Positions 1 through 12,190 are shown, counted from the stretch's first letter. The stretch: DNA of 64,000 nt from Syncephalastrum monosporum B8922 (GCA_000697355.1 JNEN01001206.1:248001-312000), one strand, 5' to 3'. The notes: generated by a model from the sequence alone, not told the origin. A program made the numbers and translations.

Positions 1-574
<574 letters not shown>

Positions 575-907
575 GTGCACGCGCATGCACAGCGACACGT
601 TCAATGATGCATTTCATTTGAGTGTGTTTAGCCTCCGTTTATCTGCCAAGCCTTGCGCATCCAACTTCCCAGAAAAAACTCATACTATCATAGAACGGGT
701 TTTATTATGACCAAGTTCCCTTTCATCTGTTTTTAATCATCTTCGCAATAAAAATAACAAATATCCCCCCCCCTCGGAGATGGGATGGAGTGAAAATGGA
801 AAATTTAAGTAGGGCATTTTAGACTGCTGCTACTGCGGAGAGATATTCAGGCAATGTAACAAATGTTGGGTCTGTGCAGGACAGACTCAACTTGCGTGTT
901 CTTGACA
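575..907. other. Intergenic spacer
   Basis: This is the 3' flank of the E2 gene, with AATAAA at 747-752, followed by a C-run near 766 and then the likely 5' leader of the TBC gene. I see no coding or RNA gene here. Confidence 0.6.
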
Positions 908-3900
908 ATGGCCACACAACCCGAACTGCAACATGCTGCTTCTGTCCCGCGCAATGTACCCCTCTTTCTTCTCGTACTCCTTTCTGTGAGACACTCACCT
1001 CGTTTGGCTCGCTTGTGTAGGTCTTTACCTTACCCTCACCGACCGACATTACCTTGACACCATTCTGGACCACCGTGCGCCATGTCGACAACTTTTTACT
1101 CCAGAAATCACACGCGCCGGGCAACCCCATTTTCAAGAGCCTTTTCACCACTATCGCCAACGTGTAGGTCAGACACTGCTTCCTTATTAGCTCTGCTGAT
1201 AGACCCCATGCATATAGTTTTGATACCAAGCAACCCCCGTTTCGGATTCTATTCCAGCGTGAGGTGAATACACCGTGCCTGCAGATCGCAGTAGCCGAGT
1301 CCGAAAGCCTGATTGAATCTGCCTGGACGTGGATCGAACACAACATGATTCCTGAGCTTGATACTATCGACGACCCGTACCAAAAGGAGCTCTGGGTGGC
1401 TGAAAAGGTCAGCATGCTCGTCACAGCCCTCGGTATGTACGCCCTAGTCTACTATCTGTACGCGTGACCTACTCATCTCCTGTCCGAAAAAAGATACCGG
1501 CACCGATGAACTTTCACTCGATGAAAAGATCAGAAATGCCTCGCGTACCTTTCGACAGCTCTTTGATGTACCGTCGTCCGAGCGCCTTGTCAGCTGTGAG
1601 TACTCCGATTGATGGGTTGGACCCATACGCCGGTGTATGTCATACTCACCCGTGTTTGTTTCCTCTTAGATTATTCTTGTGCTTTCAATGGACGCCAGGG
1701 CTGGCTCTATCTGAGTGAAAACTACATTGCATTCTATTCTTTTCTGCTCGGCGTCGAGACCAAAAAGCTGATCGAGATGAAAGATGTTCAAGATATCACT
1801 AAAGAAAAGTCAAAACGAAGCATGTTTTCGGATAGCTTACGGATAAAGACCAAAGATGAGGAGGAGGTATGTGAAGAAAAGACAAAGGGATGTGTCGACC
1901 TTACTAACCCAATGTAGCATTTTATTAGCAACCTATTCAAACGCGATGAAGTAAGCATGAATGTCGTGGCCTTTACCTGACCCTAACAATATAATTAGGT
2001 CTGGGAGCTACTAGTACAACTCACCGGTCAAAGTATGCAGCGCCTGCTTCGCAGCGGCCATGCCGAAGGGTCACCCTCGAGTGATCGTATTCGATCACCC
2101 GACAGCAACGGTCTCCTGCTCAGCCCTCTGAAGCAAAACCTGGCAGCTCAGAAACGCAACGAAAACCTCTGTCTGCATTTCCGATTACCCTTGACGGAGC
2201 GTCTGATGGATGCCATGGAAGTCCAGTATACCAAAGAGTCCGGCAAAGCAGTTTACCAAGGTCGTCTCTATCTATCCGAATCTTTCTTGTCATTCGAGTC
2301 CGCTGAGCGGCAGCGGCCACCGCAGCAGCACCTGCCCATGTGTCTGCTTGTCATTCCGCTGTACACAGTCAAGCGCGTTGAGCGAGTCAACACCGGCACC
2401 TACGTGGCTGCGCTCGCCATCACCGTATGGCACAAAATGGAGCATGTCTTTGATTTGCACGCAAGTAGCTCGTCGAGATATGCCCCCCTTTTATTTGTTA
2501 ATCATCGATAATAGGCTGATAAAGTATCCGCAGAGCGATTCAGCGAGCTACTCGGACAACATTTGCGGGCACAAGCGCCCACGATGAAGCTGCTCAAGCC
2601 ATTCTTGGCTACCTGCGAATCAGAGCACTTGTTGCAACCCGAAGAAAATCTGATCGACGTTCATGACCCTGCGGGCGGTCTCGGTCTTATCTTTGGTTAC
2701 CCTGGTGACGCTAAAAAGACAAAGGACCGTAGCAAGGTGAAACTCTGGCGTCAGTATTTTATTGGTAAGCCTGACAAAAAAGAAGCATGTCAATTAGTGT
2801 AAGCTGAGCACTCCCGGTAGAAAACGGTCGAAATTTAACCATGGTACGCATGTCCACGTTTGGCAAGCTGGTGCGTATTGGTCTACCGAATGCACTGCGC
2901 GGTGAGGTCTGGGAGACATGCTCGGGCTCCATCTACCTCCGCCTGACGAACCCGTTTGTTTATGAAGAACTGTTGAAAAACAACGAGGGCCAGACCTCTC
3001 TCGCAACCGAAGAGATTGAAAAGGACCTAAACAGGTAAAAAGAAAAAAAGATGGGAGGACAGCAACGGAAGGGCTTAGACATGGATATCTCAAAATAGAT
3101 CACTGCCCGAATATGCTGCTTATCAGACACCCGACGGCATTGATCGCTTACGAAGAGTATTAACCGCCTATGCATTCAAAAACCCGGAACTTGGTTACTG
3201 CCAAGCCATGAATATCGTAACCTCGGCCTTGCTCATGTAAGGAGTAATGATCGTATGCTCATGTGTTACCTAACACGACGTACCACCTCACAGATACATG
3301 ACGGAGGAGCAAGCGTTTTGGACACTCAATGTCCTCGTTGATCGCATGTGCCCTGGCTACTACAGGTAGGGAGACTTGCAGATATCTGATAGTAGATTGC
3401 GTTATCTGAGTTCGCTTATAGTACATCCATGTACGGCGCCTTGCTGGATCAAATCATTTTTGAGCAGCTCGTGGAGAAGACGATGCCCATTCTGTGGAAT
3501 CATTTCAAAAAGACAGACGTCCAGCTATCTGTGGCATCGTTGCCATGGTTCCTCAGTCTCTACGTCAATTCGATGCCTCTGACGTTTGCTTTTCGGGTGC
3601 TCGACTGCTTGTTTATGGAAGGGCCCCGAATCCTTTTCCAGATTGGGTAGGTGGCGGCGCGCGTATTATAACGTGTGATTTAACCTTTTCGTTTCCGACT
3701 TCTAGCCTTGGTAGGTATCTCAACTGGCAAAAAGCGGAAGGATACGTAGAAGTTAATCATAGCTCCCAGCGATTCTTAAGCTCAATGGCGATGAACTGCT
3801 GAATGCCAAGGAAGACGGCACATTTCTGGATATCTTGAAACGATTTTTTACTTCCTTGGATACGCCTTACGAGGAAGGCGATGACAAAAATCGGAAGCAC

Positions 3901-5323
3901 ACGGTAAAATACGGAAACACATTGGAAATGATTGTTGGCTAAGCAAGGTCATAGAAATTCAACGAACTCATGCTGACAGCGGTATGCCACGCAGCACACC
4001 CAAAAATGGGGTGCATCCTTTTTTGCCAATTATGGTAGCTGACGTTGAGAGTCCTTTTTTCTGTCATTTAGTATCGTGAATTCGCGATTGTCACCGACGA
4101 ACTGGTGACCGAGATGCGGCGACAGAACCAGCTCAAGGTCGTGGCTGGCATTGAGTCTTATACGAAGCGATCGGCCATTCGTCGTCTGAAAGATACGGCT
4201 GGCTTCAACAAGGACGAGGTTGCGACAGTCTATGATAAATTTTTTGGTGCGTTGTACTACTCGAAGCAAGACAGCGGTAAATCAGAAGAAGCCCGTATGG
4301 ACTATCAAACATTCCTCGATATGCTCGCGACCCTGACGCCGTGGGCCAAGAAGCTCAAGCACCACGATGATTCGCCCGAAGCAGGCTATGCCCGGTCTTT
4401 GGGGCAGGCCTTTGTCACACGCCTTTACGACCGATTCAGGGGGAACGAGTCGTATGTCAGCTTCCAGTCGACCGTCACCCATCTGAGTGAGATAATGCAC
4501 GGAGTAAGATTTTTTGCCTTTTTTCATTTTATTTCATTGCGTGATTAGAAAATGCTTATATCAATTTGTGTCACCTTAGGACCTCATGTCTCAGATCGAA
4601 TTTTTTTTCCATATCTATACCAAAGAGACGTTGACAAGCGCGCATGTCGTGGACATGGTCAAGGATATCTATTGGATCATGACTCAGCTTGGGCCGGAGA
4701 CAATCGCTTGGGAAGCCGTGTGCACGTTAGCATGCAATTGCGTTGAGCAGTCGGAGATCCTCAGGAGGGCCCAACCCGACGAACCGGTCCTGGCGCAGAC
4801 CCTGACTGATTTGAAAGAAGCATTGGGGTCTCCCCAAAAAAGACTCGAACGCGTGGAAGCCTACCTGCAGCCCACGTCAGCGGACGCACTGGTAGAGTTA
4901 TCGGATGACGAGAACGATACGCACGATAAGGTGGCCATTGGCTTGCCCTCTTACCGCATGGCGATCCTGAGCAATGAGGCCCTGGAAATGTTCTTTGATC
5001 ACGGTTTCCGTGACAGCTTCAAGCTTGTCGAACTGGCGAGCGAACGTCAAAAGAGTCTCGGCCGCGAATTGTTCGAGAACCTGTTTGCAGAAGGCAAGGA
5101 GCTTGCGCATACTGCTCACCAATCGCTCTCGCCGCGACACCATACCCAGACGCCTTCGCCTGTGCCCTCACCTTCGGTATCCTCAACAACATTGCATGAC
5201 GCAACGGTGAACACCCAGGGTGGCAGTGGACCGGGCACGCCGGACGCCGCATCGGCCAAGAATAAGGAGATGTCGGAAGACGTGGATACACTGATGACGG
5301 AGCTCGGTCACTTGGATGCTTAA
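908..5323 (+). CDS. GRAM-TBC domain Rab GTPase-activating protein (TBC1D8/TBC1D9-like)
   Basis: This is a predicted GAP for Rab-family GTPases in membrane traffic, split by many short introns. In order: an N-terminal block ([25 protein letters not shown]); a first GRAM domain (about 1670-2010, [14 protein letters not shown]); a second GRAM domain (about 2150-2560, [14 protein letters not shown]); and a TBC domain (about 2840-3800). The TBC domain shows the arginine-finger motif IEKDLNR and the glutamine-finger motif GYCQAMN. A helical C-terminal part ends in a Ser/Pro/Thr-rich acidic tail and ELGHLDA. The tandem GRAM plus TBC order is that of animal TBC1D8/9 and yeast Gyp2-type proteins. The start at 908 rests on an open frame that splices (donor about 990, acceptor 1020) into the conserved part, so the first 30 or so residues are uncertain. 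Confidence 0.82.
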
Positions 5324-5632
5324 CATAGATAGAGAGAGCCCGGGAAAGTGAGGGATGTTTTAATATTATCGTAATCGCGAATAGCCGTCGGCTCGGTATC
5401 CCTGGACCGGGCGCGCTTCTTATTTTTACCGTCTTTTTCTGCTGTCATCACGTTCACATGCTTGCCGATCAAGTAGAAAAACGTGGCAGACCAGCATGTG
5501 AATTTTGTGTAACTTGATCCCTGCATTCTAATATAAATAATCCGCGTCGAAGCTGTCAATGTTTCTTCATTCAATTCATCTCACATCAATCGCATAACTG
5601 TTCTTCTACTTCTACTCTGAACACACCACATA
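5324..5632. promoter_or_regulatory. Promoter region with TATA box of the GPI-protein gene
   Basis: TATAAATA lies at 5532-5539, about 100 bp before the ATG, followed by a C/A/T-rich leader (5565-5630) typical of highly expressed fungal genes. No coding sequence is seen in this spacer. Confidence 0.55.
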
Positions 5633-6291
5633 ATGAAGTTCTTCATCCTCTCTGCTCTTGCTCTTTGCGCTTCAGCTGTTCCCGTTGCCCGCCAGGCTGA
5701 GGGTCCGTACTCCATCACTTCACCTGCGGAAGGTGCTACGGTCTATAGCGGAAAACCGTAAGTTTAAAAAATCTTTTAAAATCGCGCAATGATAAGCTTA
5801 TTCATTTTAATCTCTTCTTTAGGGCCACCGTGCAATGGATCGAAGGTGACAACAAGCCTCTTACCATCAGCCTCTCAGACGGTGATAGCTCCAACGACAT
5901 TTCGCTTGCCGAGAACGTCAATGGCAACGTGGGCGAGTATGTCGTCAATGTGCCCAGCGTGGCTAGCTCCTGCAAGCAGTACCGTCTTGTCATCGGTCAT
6001 GAGGGCATCAATGCCACCTACTCGCAGCCTTTCTATGTCTCGGCCGATGGCAAGCCGTGCGACCAGCAGGCGTCCTCGTCGGCGTCTGCCTCTTCCAGCT
6101 CCCCTCCTACTACGTCCGCCTCAATGGAGAAGGACCTCTCTGGTGCCACCGCCGTCGCTAGCATCAGCATCCTCAACGACGATGGTCAGCCCATGCATAC
6201 GGGCGATAATGCTGCCGGTGCACTCTCCACCAATGCTAAGCAGGTCTCTCTCTTGGCTGGTGTGGTCGGCGCTGCTATCTACTTCCTCTAA
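5633..6291 (+). CDS. Kre9/Knh1-like GPI-anchored Ser-rich surface protein
   Basis: This is a secreted, wall- or membrane-attached protein of about 197 residues. It begins with a signal peptide (MKFFILSALALCASAVP) and continues with an Ig-like fold of the Kre9/Knh1 N-terminal type (YSITSPAEGATVYSG, then TVQWIEGDNKPLTISL, and a cysteine in SSCKQYRLVI). A Ser/Thr/Pro-rich stalk follows (QASSSASASSSS), and a C-terminal hydrophobic segment (LLAGVVGAAIYFL) suits GPI attachment. One intron, 5758-5822, splits the proline codon in GKPATV. This domain family is common in fungi and its role is structural or unknown; no catalytic residues are seen. Confidence 0.82.
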
Positions 6292-7952
6292 GCCAAGGAG
6301 TGACATACCATTCTTCTCTATGTGTATATCATACCGCATTTCAAGATTCCCATGACCATATTTCATCCATTCCATTCATTCTCATAGTACGTATAGTAAC
6401 CCAGCGCATCCCTTCCTGCATGAAATCATGATGTATAGATAGACTTTACTTTAAACCTTTTCCCATCTCTCTTAATATTTACATAGCCTCTCAATTTATA
6501 TTTATTCATATAAACCATGACGATACAAACCTTTATATCATTAGCAACTAGTTACTCTGTTGGAAATGGGTGTATACAAGCTGGATAGATTATATCACGA
6601 ACACATTCGAAGTGATGGTACATTGCTAAAACAAATCAGTTACAGTGGCCCACGTATCAGCGAAGATTCACAAGCAGCATAGCAGCATATTTGTGTATTT
6701 TTGCGCACTGTTAAACTCTCTAAATATGACGGTAGTATAACTGTAGTATATACCAAGTCGCCATTTACTCACGTAGAAATAGATATAAGTTACAGTATTC
6801 ACATTAGAATATCATATATGCGTAGCAATAAACATTAAATTTACGACGCAAACTGGAAAACACAATTCAACCCTTATGGAACATTTGGCTGGCTACCTGT
6901 GTCTTTATTTGCTTCAATTTACTCGTAAAAAGGGCATAATTGCAAAAGACATCAGTGACCTTGCTAAACTCTAGAGTTGAACATCCGTGATAGGTTCCAA
7001 ATACGCTTATCTGCTACGTGTGATTTGCTAAATTCTCTTCTTTTCTTTAAGTTCTGGATTGGCTGATGTGTCCGGTCTTACGAGGATGGAGACATGCTTT
7101 ATGCAGGTTCGTGTTTCAAAAGTTACCACACCTCTCCTGGGTCAAATCCAGCGATCAGAGGTGTCGTTGTGCAGCTGCTACTTGGTGTACTGGAGATTAT
7201 GTTCATAAGGTTCAAAAGGACATGTTTCATTCTCAGTACATTAAATAGATTACAGCATCTATTGTTTCCATAAGTGTAATATAGAGTAAGTGGAAGTTTT
7301 AAACCTACTGCAGCTCGCATACCTTGTATTCAAGTCTTAAAGTTATTCTTGTGGCTACTGAATCGACAAAAAACTAACCCCATAACAAAGTATAGGATGA
7401 GCTACTATGACATTTACATAAGTACGTATATGACAGGAAAAGAGCATTTACAAACATTCAGTAGGATTTTCTCCATATTTGGAACTCCAACGTAAGCTGA
7501 CACAGGACTCGATGCAAACGAGTGACACAAGACGACGGCTTTCTTGTAGATCTGCAATAAGCTGGGTATTATCATCCTATCGTAGAATATAATGCTCCTT
7601 TTTCTATTGATACGTATTTGTGTTATATGCCTTGCGGTCGGCGTTAAGCGGGGATCACGCAGGACAGCCACTACAGCTGGATAACCTAACCGATCAGCGG
7701 GCCCGTGTCAAATCGGCAGATCGAATCCCAACGTACATACAGTATCCCTTTTACCTCAACATGGAGCAAGCACTTCTTTGTGATTATTTCGCAAACCTTT
7801 GATCATGCAGGACTGGATAGGCACCGTGCTTGTTCCGAAGCCTATGGCTATATTTGCAAAGATGCCTCTTTTAGACAAAAACTCGGGCTTTCTCGGGAAT
7901 TTCAGCAGTAACCACGATCTGTTGTTTTGTTTTTCTTCTTCGGTACGATATC
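6292..7952. other. AT-rich gene-free gap
   Basis: About 1.7 kb of AT-rich sequence has no ORF with convincing composition or similarity. Only short ORFs of 60-85 codons occur. No tRNA could be folded by eye, and no long repeat or terminal repeat was seen. The last 150 bp should hold the promoter of the RidA gene. Confidence 0.5.
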
Positions 7953-8555
7953 ATGATTGCCACCACTGCCACGCGTACGCTCCCGTCGCTCTTCATGAAG
8001 CGCAGCATGTCTACCCTTCAGCGCGTCCGTAAGTTTTGCAACAAAGCGTTTCATCGTGCCACTGACGCGTCGCGGTAGAGACGGCCAAGGCCCCCGCTGC
8101 CATTGGGCCCTATGGTAAGAGACGAAACAGATGAGCAATCACTGCAATTGTGCTGATTATGAGCAGCTCAGGCAATCAAGACGAATGGGTTTGTGTACAC
8201 GTCGGGCCAACTCCCTGCCGTGCCTGAGACAGGCGACATCGTGCCTGGCGGTGCCAAGGAACAGACTCAGCAGGTGCTGACCAACTTGAACGCGGTTCTC
8301 GAAGCGTCCGGTTCCAGTCTCAACAAGGTCATCAAGACCACCGTCTTTTTAAAGGACATCAAGAAGGACTTTGTGCCCATGAACGAGGTTTATGCATCGG
8401 TGAGATAGACACATTTTTTTTTTTTTTTTTTGGGTAGCGCTCATTCGATTTTCCAGTTCTTCAAGGATCATCAGCCCGCGCGCAGCGCCGTCGAGGTGGC
8501 TCGTCTGCCCAAGGACGTCCAGGTTGAGATTGAATGCGTTGCCCTGGCTGACTAA
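7953..8555 (+). CDS. RidA (YjgF/YER057c/UK114) family reactive-intermediate deaminase
   Basis: RidA proteins hydrolyse enamine/imine intermediates released by PLP enzymes such as threonine dehydratase. Exons are 7953-8028, 8079-8114, 8167-8399 and 8457-8555. Joined, they give a Ser/Thr/Arg-rich leader ([20 protein letters not shown]) that looks like a mitochondrial presequence, then [54 protein letters not shown], the conserved arginine in [15 protein letters not shown], and [10 protein letters not shown] at the end. Length and motifs match the family. The leader suggests the mitochondrial branch (yeast Mmf1), but an internal ATG could make a cytosolic form. AATAAA is at 8623-8628. Confidence 0.93.
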
Positions 8556-8644
8556 AAGAAGTAAAGGCAAAGAAAAAAAAAAAGAAAACGGGAAAGAGAG
8601 ACAGATACTTTTGTTTGCAAAGAATAAATGCGCAAGTCGATTTA

Positions 8645-10201
8645 TTACTCCAGAAGCACACGTGCGGGCAAAAGCACACCCTCTTCCTCATCGACGAATA
8701 AAGGGCTGACCATGGTCTTGACGATACGCTCCTTGTCGGGCAAGTCGCCCATCACGGCCATGACGTCCTCGTCGAATTTGCTGCCGGGCGCGATAGGCTG
8801 GACCATGACATCGGCGTCCCCGCCGTGAATCTCGAGAGAGAGGACGGTGCAGAGATCAAGGATCTCATCCCACTGGTCTCGGTGGTCAATAGCGCCATCG
8901 CTGTGCAGAGTTTGGGCGAGCATATCCGTCAGACGGTCGGTCATCTGGCGGCGGGTCTGCTCGAGGTATTCCTTGGTGGCTGGGTTGAGCGACAAGGACT
9001 GGACGGTCTGCCGCCGGTACCACTTTGCAAAGTTGGTGCCGAGGGTGGACTGGAAGCGGCGGATCTGGTCTGCGTAGGCCAGGTTGAGGAGCTGTTGGTT
9101 TTCGGTGCCAAAGGGAAGCGAGTAAAAGTAGAGCTCTGTGATGGCGGAGAAGAGGAACTGCTCGAGGGCGATGCGGTTTTCGGGCAGAGGGGTGCTTTCT
9201 TGGACGAAGCGGGTAACGAGTTCGGCGAGACGGGCCAGCTGCTGGGTGAGGGTGCGTGCGTTGACGATGGGAGCAGACGAGGGGTCGATATCCAGGGAAG
9301 ACGAAGTAGAGGAAGCGGATTGGCGTTGATGATGCATAGGGTCGTCATGGTGATGATGGTGATGGTGGTGATGGTGATGGTGGTTGTTGTTCGGGGTGTG
9401 AGGGAGACTGAGGGGCGTCTTGCTCCATCGCTCGAGCTCCTCCGGGGTGATTTGGGAAAGATGCAGCGCGCGGCCGTAGATTTCCTCGTCGCAGCCGGTG
9501 AGCGAACGCAGGTTGGAAATCATCTCTGCTTGGTGTTTCTGGGCGTTGTGTAGACTGCGGATCTGGTTCTGCATCATTTCGTTTTCCTCGAGGAGCTCAG
9601 CATACGACTTTGTGACCGACGCAAAGCTGGGCTGGGGCTGGGGCGGTGCGGATATGGCATCATTGACAACATTGTGGACGTGGGTTTCTTCATCGTCGCT
9701 GCTGTCGCTGTTCTCAAAGTCACCCGCAGCCGACCGAGCACCGTCGTCGCCAAACTCTGCGGCGTTGGAGCGTGATCGCTTGTCGTCGTCTGTGGTGATG
9801 CTCGAAGCATTGTCACCGTTTGCGGTCAGGTCACGCAAGGTCTCGAGTCGGAGCGAGGCGGTGTCTGTCAAAAGAGCCGACATGCCATCACGCATACTTG
9901 CGCTGCCGTCGATGGTGCCGTCGAGAGTGGAGCGGTCGTCGTCTGTTTCTCTGTCGATAGTGGCACGGCTGCTGCTAATCTGGCTGGCGGTTCCGCCTGG
10001 ACCGCTTACGACGGACTCCTGGTCGTCGATGGTGGCGGCCACACTCCAGGCGTCTGTGTCGCGATGGCGCACGGCATCCAGAGTGTCAAGCAGATCTGTC
10101 TTGCGCATGGCTGCATAGCGTTGGGGCAGACCGTCCGGGATACTGCGGTGGTGATAGAAGGCTTCTTTCTCGCTGCCGTCATGCGAAGATACGGAGCTCA
10201 T
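8645..10201 (-). CDS. Unknown 518-aa protein with poly-His run and conserved-looking C-terminal helical domain
   Basis: This single uninterrupted frame is convergent with the RidA gene (90 bp gap). The first 180 residues are acidic and Ser/Asp-rich. A short coiled coil follows (SYAELLEENEMMQNQIRSL), then an Asn-His tract with 12 consecutive histidines, then a helix-rich C-terminal third (LARLAELVTRFVQES, LFSAITELYFYSLPFG, WYRRQTVQSL). I do not recognise the family. The well-structured C-terminus and strict frame argue for a real gene. The poly-His run is coded by mixed CAT/CAC codons, so selection on the protein is possible. A GT-rich microsatellite lies just upstream. Confidence 0.75.
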   Translation of the reverse strand: MSSVSSHDGSEKEAFYHHRSIPDGLPQRYAAMRKTDLLDTLDAVRHRDTDAWSVAATIDDQESVVSGPGGTASQISSSRATIDRETDDDRSTLDGTIDGSASMRDGMSALLTDTASLRLETLRDLTANGDNASSITTDDDKRSRSNAAEFGDDGARSAAGDFENSDSSDDEETHVHNVVNDAISAPPQPQPSFASVTKSYAELLEENEMMQNQIRSLHNAQKHQAEMISNLRSLTGCDEEIYGRALHLSQITPEELERWSKTPLSLPHTPNNNHHHHHHHHHHHHDDPMHHQRQSASSTSSSLDIDPSSAPIVNARTLTQQLARLAELVTRFVQESTPLPENRIALEQFLFSAITELYFYSLPFGTENQQLLNLAYADQIRRFQSTLGTNFAKWYRRQTVQSLSLNPATKEYLEQTRRQMTDRLTDMLAQTLHSDGAIDHRDQWDEILDLCTVLSLEIHGGDADVMVQPIAPGSKFDEDVMAVMGDLPDKERIVKTMVSPLFVDEEEGVLLPARVLLE

Positions 10202-10261
10202 TTTTTATAGCAAGAAGCAGAATAAAAAATGGAAATCAGAAAGTAAGGAAGAAAATGGATG

Positions 10262-10305
10262 GTGTGCGTGTGTGTGTGTCGTATGTGAGTGTGTGTGTGT
10301 GTGTG
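10262..10305. repeat. GT microsatellite
   Basis: A nearly pure GT run with a few interruptions, located upstream of the minus-strand unknown gene and the gag remnant. Confidence 0.8.
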
Positions 10306-10457
10306 ACCCCTCTGCCGCACACACCCACACCCAGTCAGTCAACACTTTATACCTGTGACAGACATACAGCATAGCTGAACTTGAAATGGATTAAAGTTAA
10401 CTCTCTTTTCCCCCAAATCAACTACAGTCCTATCACATTGGTGGAGAAGTTGCAATA

Positions 10458-11690
10458 ATGCCACAACAGTCAAGCGAGCATCATCGGTGGTCTATAGATA
10501 ACACTCTGCAGGACATCGAGACTCGGGGTCAGGCCCCCTTGAGCGCGTCCTCAGTAGCACCCGTAAGACCACCTCGTTCGCCAGCGCGTCCAGCCCCGTA
10601 TGGTCTACCGTCCCCAAGGATAGCACCGCTCGGTCAGCCCGCCCTGCAGCGTGATGCACGATACAGAGAACTCCAGGACGAAATCACAAGGAGGAAGCTC
10701 CTCCATCAGCACTACCGTGAACAAACAGACCAGACCATCGAAGAAATGAGACAACAAATCCACCACTCGACGCTTGAGTTGTCCAATAACCAGCAGAACA
10801 TGCAACAGATGAGTAAACGACCGCCCACATCGATGGATCAACTTCTCGTACAGATGACCGCCCAGAAAGAGCGACACCACGCACAACGGATCCGACAGAT
10901 GCAGAGTAAAAGCGAGATCATTCAGCACCAAAGCAACAACATCCAGCAGCTCCTTGCAGTTGCAGCAGCCCCGCCGGTCCCACATCACACCCACCCTGGC
11001 TCACAGGCCTCTGGGCAGGCCTCGCCAAAGTCGCGCACTGCCTCAGACACATCGCGATATCTGGAGCCCTCAGAGAAGCCTTCCTCTGATATGCAGAGAC
11101 GTGTAGCGCAAATACACTCACATGAAGACGGTGAGGGTAGTGGTCAGCACAACGGAATCCAGATTCCGTTTTTCTACGGCACCAATTCAGTCTACACAGC
11201 AAACGCGTGGTTGATCGCTTTCGAAAACGCATGCGAATACAATGGGTGGGATGACAGCCAGTCAGCACGCGAGACGGGCCTGCGTCTACAAGACTCAGCC
11301 GCATACTGGTGCCATGGCTTGTCAGATGACGTCAAGCAAAGTTACGCACTGGCCAGAGATCGCTTCATTACCTTTTTTGGAGGGGGCGAAGACTCATCAA
11401 CAGCTGCTCTGACCGAACTACGAACCTTAAAGCAAGGACAATCACCTTTCCAGACCTTTGGCCCTTAAAGGTATTACTTATGAGAGCAATGCCTGAGATG
11501 CCCGAAAACATGAAACTCCACTACCTGTATTCGACAGCACGAGGTGACCTCGCGAGGAAGGTTATGCTCAGGCAACCCACAACACTGGATGCCGCATTCA
11601 GCGCAGCATTGATTGAAGAGCGCGTACAGCTGCTGTTGACCAAACAACCGCAAGACGCTTCAGCTCAAGAAGGGTGCGGCGCCGTTACCA
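10458..11690 (+). pseudogene. gag remnant of Ty3/gypsy element (frameshifted)
   Basis: The first frame ends at a stop at 11466-11468. It encodes a Pro/Gln/His-rich N-terminus with coiled-coil-like repeats, then a retrotransposon-gag-type capsid segment (PFFYGTNSVYTANAWLIAFE, CEYNGWDDSQ, AAYWCHGL, RFITFFGGGED). Capsid coding then resumes in another frame from about 11480 (MPENMKLHYLYSTARGDLA, TTLDAAFSAALIEERVQLL), which indicates a frameshift near 11465-11480. No CCHC zinc knuckle is seen before the break. The N-terminal ATG at 10458 lies just after the putative primer-binding site, as expected for gag. Confidence 0.72.
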
Positions 11691-11728
11691 CTGCACATGC
11701 CGCGTGCTCCCCGTCCGTCTATTACAGA

Positions 11729-12026
11729 GCAAGTTCCTCCCGTTCGTCACATTCGGTATCAACACGTCGAAGCAAGCATGCACTGGGTTTACCCCCTTGA
11801 GCTCATATTTGGAAAAATGCCTACGCTCCCCGCGATAGGTGTAATGGAGTTGCAATCGCACAAAGCCAAGACTTGGGCCGCCTAGTCGAATCAGTACTTG
11901 CCCGTTATTCAAAAAATAAAAAAGGTAGTGAAAATAGCATTGCGACACAGAAACGACAAGCTCGCTACTATGATCGCCATCGTTGGAGACAAAAGACAGG
12001 AGAAATAGATAGAACAAGAAATCTGA
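11729..12026 (+). pseudogene. Integrase C-terminal remnant
   Basis: Frames read SKFLPFVTFGINTSKQACTG and, after a one-base shift in a C-run near 11800, PLELIFGKMPTLP. This matches the block after the catalytic core of Ty3/gypsy integrases (typically FAYN.S.H.STG.TPFEL.YGR.P.LP). A further segment (VLARYSKNKKG, ATQKRQARYYDRHR) resembles the region that follows it. Stops and shifts make it non-functional. It abuts the gag remnant with the central pol missing. Confidence 0.72.
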
Positions 12027-12190
12027 AGCGTATGTGAGAGCCAAACTTGTGGAGAGTGTCACAATACTGTTGCACACACTTTTCTTCTCATCCCATATTC
12101 CTCTTTCGTCTTCAAACTTAGCTCTGTGTTACCTCTTAAGCATTTTCCGTTTCTTTTCTCTCTTTCTTCATTTCTTCTCTCTACTGCTTC

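Larger units (their letters stand above)
10439..12056 (+). mobile_element. Degenerate, internally deleted Ty3/gypsy-type retrotransposon
   Basis: A gag-like frame (10458-11468, continuing frameshifted to about 11690) is joined directly to the C-terminal part of a Ty3-type integrase (about 11729-12026). Protease, reverse transcriptase, RNase H and the integrase catalytic core are absent. TGGTGGAG at 10439 follows a CA-ended sequence and could be the tRNA primer-binding site. A purine run at 12051-12056 followed by TGTCACAATA could be the polypurine tract and 3' LTR start. I could not match two LTRs by eye, so the outer borders are uncertain. The unit cannot be autonomous. Confidence 0.72.

Noticed and set aside
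819..1424. 201-codon minus-strand frame
   Set aside because: It overlaps the coding exons of the GRAM-TBC gene, whose plus-strand exons give conserved protein; the minus frame shows no motif.
7060..7330. Possible transposase/Fanzor fragment (PLIAGFDPGEVW on the minus strand)
   Set aside because: Only a single short motif, ended at once by a stop, with no further similarity around it.
7620..7740. Possible tRNA (box B-like GATCGAATCC)
   Set aside because: T-stem does not pair and no acceptor stem or box A at the right distance was found on either strand.
8825..9553. 242-codon plus-strand frame
   Set aside because: Shadow of the minus-strand poly-His gene; reads as Val/Met repeats across the His tract.
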